Source: Actinomycetes bacterium (lineage in GTDB: Bacteria; Actinomycetota; Acidimicrobiia; Acidimicrobiales; Palsa-688). Taken from it: a stretch of 7,001 bases of DNA. Of this stretch, positions 4,736 to 7,001 are shown one piece after another. A program made the translations under genes and the position numbers. The stretch spans positions 1 through 7,001 of the forward strand of contig JAKBBA010000158.1 of the NCBI GenBank assembly GCA_021808665.1, given 5' to 3'. The notes beneath the pieces were generated by a model that saw nothing but the letters and a program-made list of their open reading frames with translations, was not told where the DNA came from and ran no database searches. Numbering within the stretch: position 1 is the first letter of the stretch; the number at the start of each line of letters is the position of its first letter.

Positions 4736-7001
4736 CGTCGAGCGCAGGCGCAAAGCGAGCGCGACGTTGACCTCGAGGCGTTCCAGGATCTGAGCCAGGC
4801 GGACCGGGCTCACGGTGAGCTTCCTCGTGGCGCAGAACTCCTTCACCCGCCCGGCGGCGGCGGGCTCGAGGAAGCTCGACGTCGCCTCGAGGATGCGGAC
4901 CAGCAGGCTGTGGGGCATCCTCGACTCCAGATCCTCCCAGTGCGCTTCGACCCAATCCCAGGCCTGGGAAGCGGCGCCCGGCTGGGTCATGACTGTCGCG
5001 ATGGCGAGAGGGGCGTCCTGGGATCGAACGTCGTCTCCGAGCATCATCGCGAGTGTCCGCTGCCGCAGGCCCGGCGATCTTGTCTCGGCGAGCGCGAACA
5101 GGAACCGCTGCTCCTCCTGGGGGGAGCCGGCCTTGCGGTAGGCGTCGAGCACGACATTCCAAGCGTCCTCCCCGCCGGACGCCACCGCCACACGGGCGCA
5201 CACGGCGACAAGATCGGCCGGCAGGCGATCCGTCCCGGGGCGGTTTTCGAGGTGCGCGTGAAGGCGGTCCACCGCCTGGGTGACAAGCTCGGGATCCTTT
5301 GCTATCTGCGTGAGGACACCGAGAACCCGTGCGCGTGCAGTACCGGTCCGTTCCGCCTCGTCAGCGCCCGGCGACCATCCGAGCGCCGCCCATGCGGGCG
5401 TGGCGAGCATCTTGGCGAAGCGGGCGAGAGCGTCGAGATCGGCATCGTCGCCAGCGAGGGAGAGGAAAGCCAAACCCGACGACAGCGACGACCACACGTC
5501 GGGGTCGGCTTCACCTCCAAGCGCCGAGGACAACGAAGCCCACTCCTCCAGGCCAGTCATTCCCGCCGCAAGAGCCGCCCACGTGTCGCCCAGGTAGGTG
5601 AGGCGTTCCATAGGGCTAAGAACGTCGAGCGGACCGGCGTCGACAAGACGCCGTGCGAGCTGCGGCGAGTAGCTGCTTCGGTAGAACCCCCACCCTCCGG
5701 CGTTGAGCACCACCCAGTCGACCGGCTTGTCGAAGGACACCGTAGCGCCAGCCGCGTCGAGGAGCACCCGCTGGTCTCGGATCTCGCCGCCGAGCGACAC
5801 CCTTAAGTTGACCGGTACCTGCCAGGTCGGGGCGGGGTCGGTGCTGTCGGGGCTGCCGTGGCTGTCGGTGCTGTCGGTGCTGCCGTGGCTATAGGTGAAA
5901 CGTCTCTGGGAGAAACTGACAGTCGTACCGGCTCCATCTAGCGAGGCATCGACAAGCGGGTAGCCACCCTGGAAAATCCACGAGTCCATGATCGAACGGA
6001 CCGGCTCCCCGGACGCCTCCTCGAGAGCGTCCCAAAGGTCGGACGTCTCGGTGTTGGCGTACGCGTGCGACGACAGGTAGGAAGAGATCCCGCGGCGGAA
6101 AACATCGGCGCCGAGGTACTGCTCCAGCATCTTCAGTACGGACCCGCCCTTTTGGTAAGTGAGCAGGTCGAACATGGCTTCCGCCTCCTCGGGACGGCCG
6201 ACGTGGTACTCCACCGGCCTCGTCGAATGGAGGCCGTCGACGGCCAACGCAGCCGCCTTGCCCGCCCCGAAAGCCGACCACATCTGCCAGTCCGGCCGGA
6301 AAGCGTCGGTCGTCGTCAGCTCCATGAAAGTAGCGAACGCCTCGTTGAGCCAGATCCCGTTCCACCATTTCATCGTTACGAGATCCCCGAACCACATATG
6401 CGCGGTCTCGTGCGCAATGACCGATGCGACACGTGCAAGCTCGGTCTGCGCTGCGTGCGACGAGTCCACGAGCAGGGCCGTCTCGCGGTAGGTGACGAGC
6501 CCGAGATTCTCCATGGCGCCGAAAGCGAAGTCGGGGATCGCGACGTGGTCGAGCTTGGACTCCGGGTACGCGATGGCAAAATAGTCCGACAAGAAGCGAA
6601 GCGAGTGAGCCGCCGCGTCCAGCGCGAACCGGGTGAGACCCTGCTTGCCCGGAACCGTTGCCACGCGAATCGGCACGCCGTCCACCTCGACCGGCTCGGT
6701 GAGCTCGAAGGGTCCGACGATGAACGCGACAAGGTACGTCGACATCGGCATCGTCTCCGCGAACTCGTAGCGACTCCACCCGTCGCCAGGCGCCTCGACA
6801 GAGACGAGAGGCCCGTTGGACATGCCGATCGAGCCTTCTGGCACCTCGAGCGTCACCTGGAAGGCCGCCTTGAAGTCCGGCTCGTCCCAGCAGGGGAACG
6901 CCCGGCGGGCGTCGGTCGCCTCGAACTGCGTGGTCGCTATGACGCGCTCCTCGCCGTCGGGGCTGCGGAACTTGCTGCGGTAGAAACCTCGAAGGTGGTC
7001 G
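4694..7001 (-). CDS. pepN: M1-family zinc aminopeptidase (PepN-like), N-terminus outside window
   Basis: This zinc metallopeptidase would remove N-terminal amino acids from peptides, mainly in the cytoplasm. The frame stays open to the window edge. Upstream of the GTG at 6856 it reads 48 further conserved residues, including LRGFYRSKF and ARRAFPCWDEPDFKAAF, so 6856 is not the true start. About 768 residues are visible and roughly 100 are missing compared with the usual ~850-870. The exopeptidase motif GAMEN is at 6520-6506. Zinc ligands are HETAH (6412-6398) and the glutamate of NEAF, 19 residues after the second histidine. The catalytic tyrosine is in TYQKG, about 85 residues after the HETAH motif. 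The sequence around DWVVLNAGGWGFYRSSY marks entry to an ERAP1-type C-terminal helical domain. The 'FPCWDEP' style suggests the tricorn-factor/puromycin-sensitive branch rather than E. coli PepN. A loop carries a duplicated 9-residue S/T/D/G/H repeat. The 3' end overlaps xseB by 42 bp. Confidence 0.95.
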   Translation of the reverse strand, partial: DHLRGFYRSKFRSPDGEERVIATTQFEATDARRAFPCWDEPDFKAAFQVTLEVPEGSIGMSNGPLVSVEAPGDGWSRYEFAETMPMSTYLVAFIVGPFELTEPVEVDGVPIRVATVPGKQGLTRFALDAAAHSLRFLSDYFAIAYPESKLDHVAIPDFAFGAMENLGLVTYRETALLVDSSHAAQTELARVASVIAHETAHMWFGDLVTMKWWNGIWLNEAFATFMELTTTDAFRPDWQMWSAFGAGKAAALAVDGLHSTRPVEYHVGRPEEAEAMFDLLTYQKGGSVLKMLEQYLGADVFRRGISSYLSSHAYANTETSDLWDALEEASGEPVRSIMDSWIFQGGYPLVDASLDGAGTTVSFSQRRFTYSHGSTDSTDSHGSPDSTDPAPTWQVPVNLRVSLGGEIRDQRVLLDAAGATVSFDKPVDWVVLNAGGWGFYRSSYSPQLARRLVDAGPLDVLSPMERLTYLGDTWAALAAGMTGLEEWASLSSALGGEADPDVWSSLSSGLAFLSLAGDDADLDALARFAKMLATPAWAALGWSPGADEAERTGTARARVLGVLTQIAKDPELVTQAVDRLHAHLENRPGTDRLPADLVAVCARVAVASGGEDAWNVVLDAYRKAGSPQEEQRFLFALAETRSPGLRQRTLAMMLGDDVRSQDAPLAIATVMTQPGAASQAWDWVEAHWEDLESRMPHSLLVRILEATSSFLEPAAAGRVKEFCATRKLTVSPVRLAQILERLEVNVALALRLRSTLPSALSAYLTPGG
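5837..5890 (-). repeat. 27-bp in-frame tandem duplication inside the aminopeptidase
   Basis: Copies at 5837-5863 and 5864-5890 differ at one base. They encode two 9-residue units, SHGSTDSTD and SHGSPDSTD, lying between QRRFTY and PAPTWQVPVN. In M1 enzymes this position is a variable loop between beta strands of the domain after the catalytic core. Each 27-bp unit itself contains a shorter internal repeat (GTCGGTGCT). Replication slippage is the likely origin, and the low-complexity loop should be tolerated structurally. Confidence 0.85.

Noticed and set aside
4910..5806. 298-codon plus-strand frame
   Set aside because: It is antisense to the M1 aminopeptidase. The aminopeptidase frame carries family motifs, while this one has none.

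Overview
The window is high-GC bacterial DNA with dense, mostly contiguous coding, frequent GTG/TTG starts and strong G/C preference at third codon positions. The XseA region carries an actinobacterial-style 'VVPD' after the conserved TPS motif. A high-GC actinobacterium, possibly an uncultured lineage, fits best; this is an inference from style and not a taxonomic proof.

Layout. Positions 1-483 hold no convincing gene. This stretch is repeat-rich: a decamer array at 1-54, an AT-richer segment at 123-305 bounded by 22-bp inverted repeats and containing a 16-bp direct repeat, and a second 10-11-bp array at 352-412. A small single-span membrane protein (484-813, +) follows and converges on a two-gene minus-strand unit. 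That unit is a DEAD-box RNA helicase (3045-1855) followed after 29 bp by a multi-span membrane protein with a potassium-channel-like pore-loop motif (1825-689). The two 3' ends overlap by 125 bp. A short divergent intergenic region (3046-3134) separates the helicase from xseA-xseB (3135-4735, +), the two subunits of exonuclease VII, which overlap by one base (TGATG). The xseB 3' end overlaps by 42 bp the 3' end of a minus-strand M1 zinc aminopeptidase (7001-4694). The aminopeptidase N-terminus lies beyond the right edge of the window.

How it fits together. xseA and xseB are a translationally coupled unit for DNA repair and recombination. The helicase and channel-like protein are probably co-transcribed but have no obvious shared function. 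PepN is peptide-turnover housekeeping. Both convergent gene pairs overlap at their 3' ends with no room for a conventional terminator between them.

Nothing here is a recognisable new defence or mobile system. The items most worth a second look are the repeat-built left intergenic region, the degenerate channel-like selectivity filter, the altered GGGS-x-EDL-type motif in XseA, and a 27-bp in-frame duplication in the aminopeptidase.
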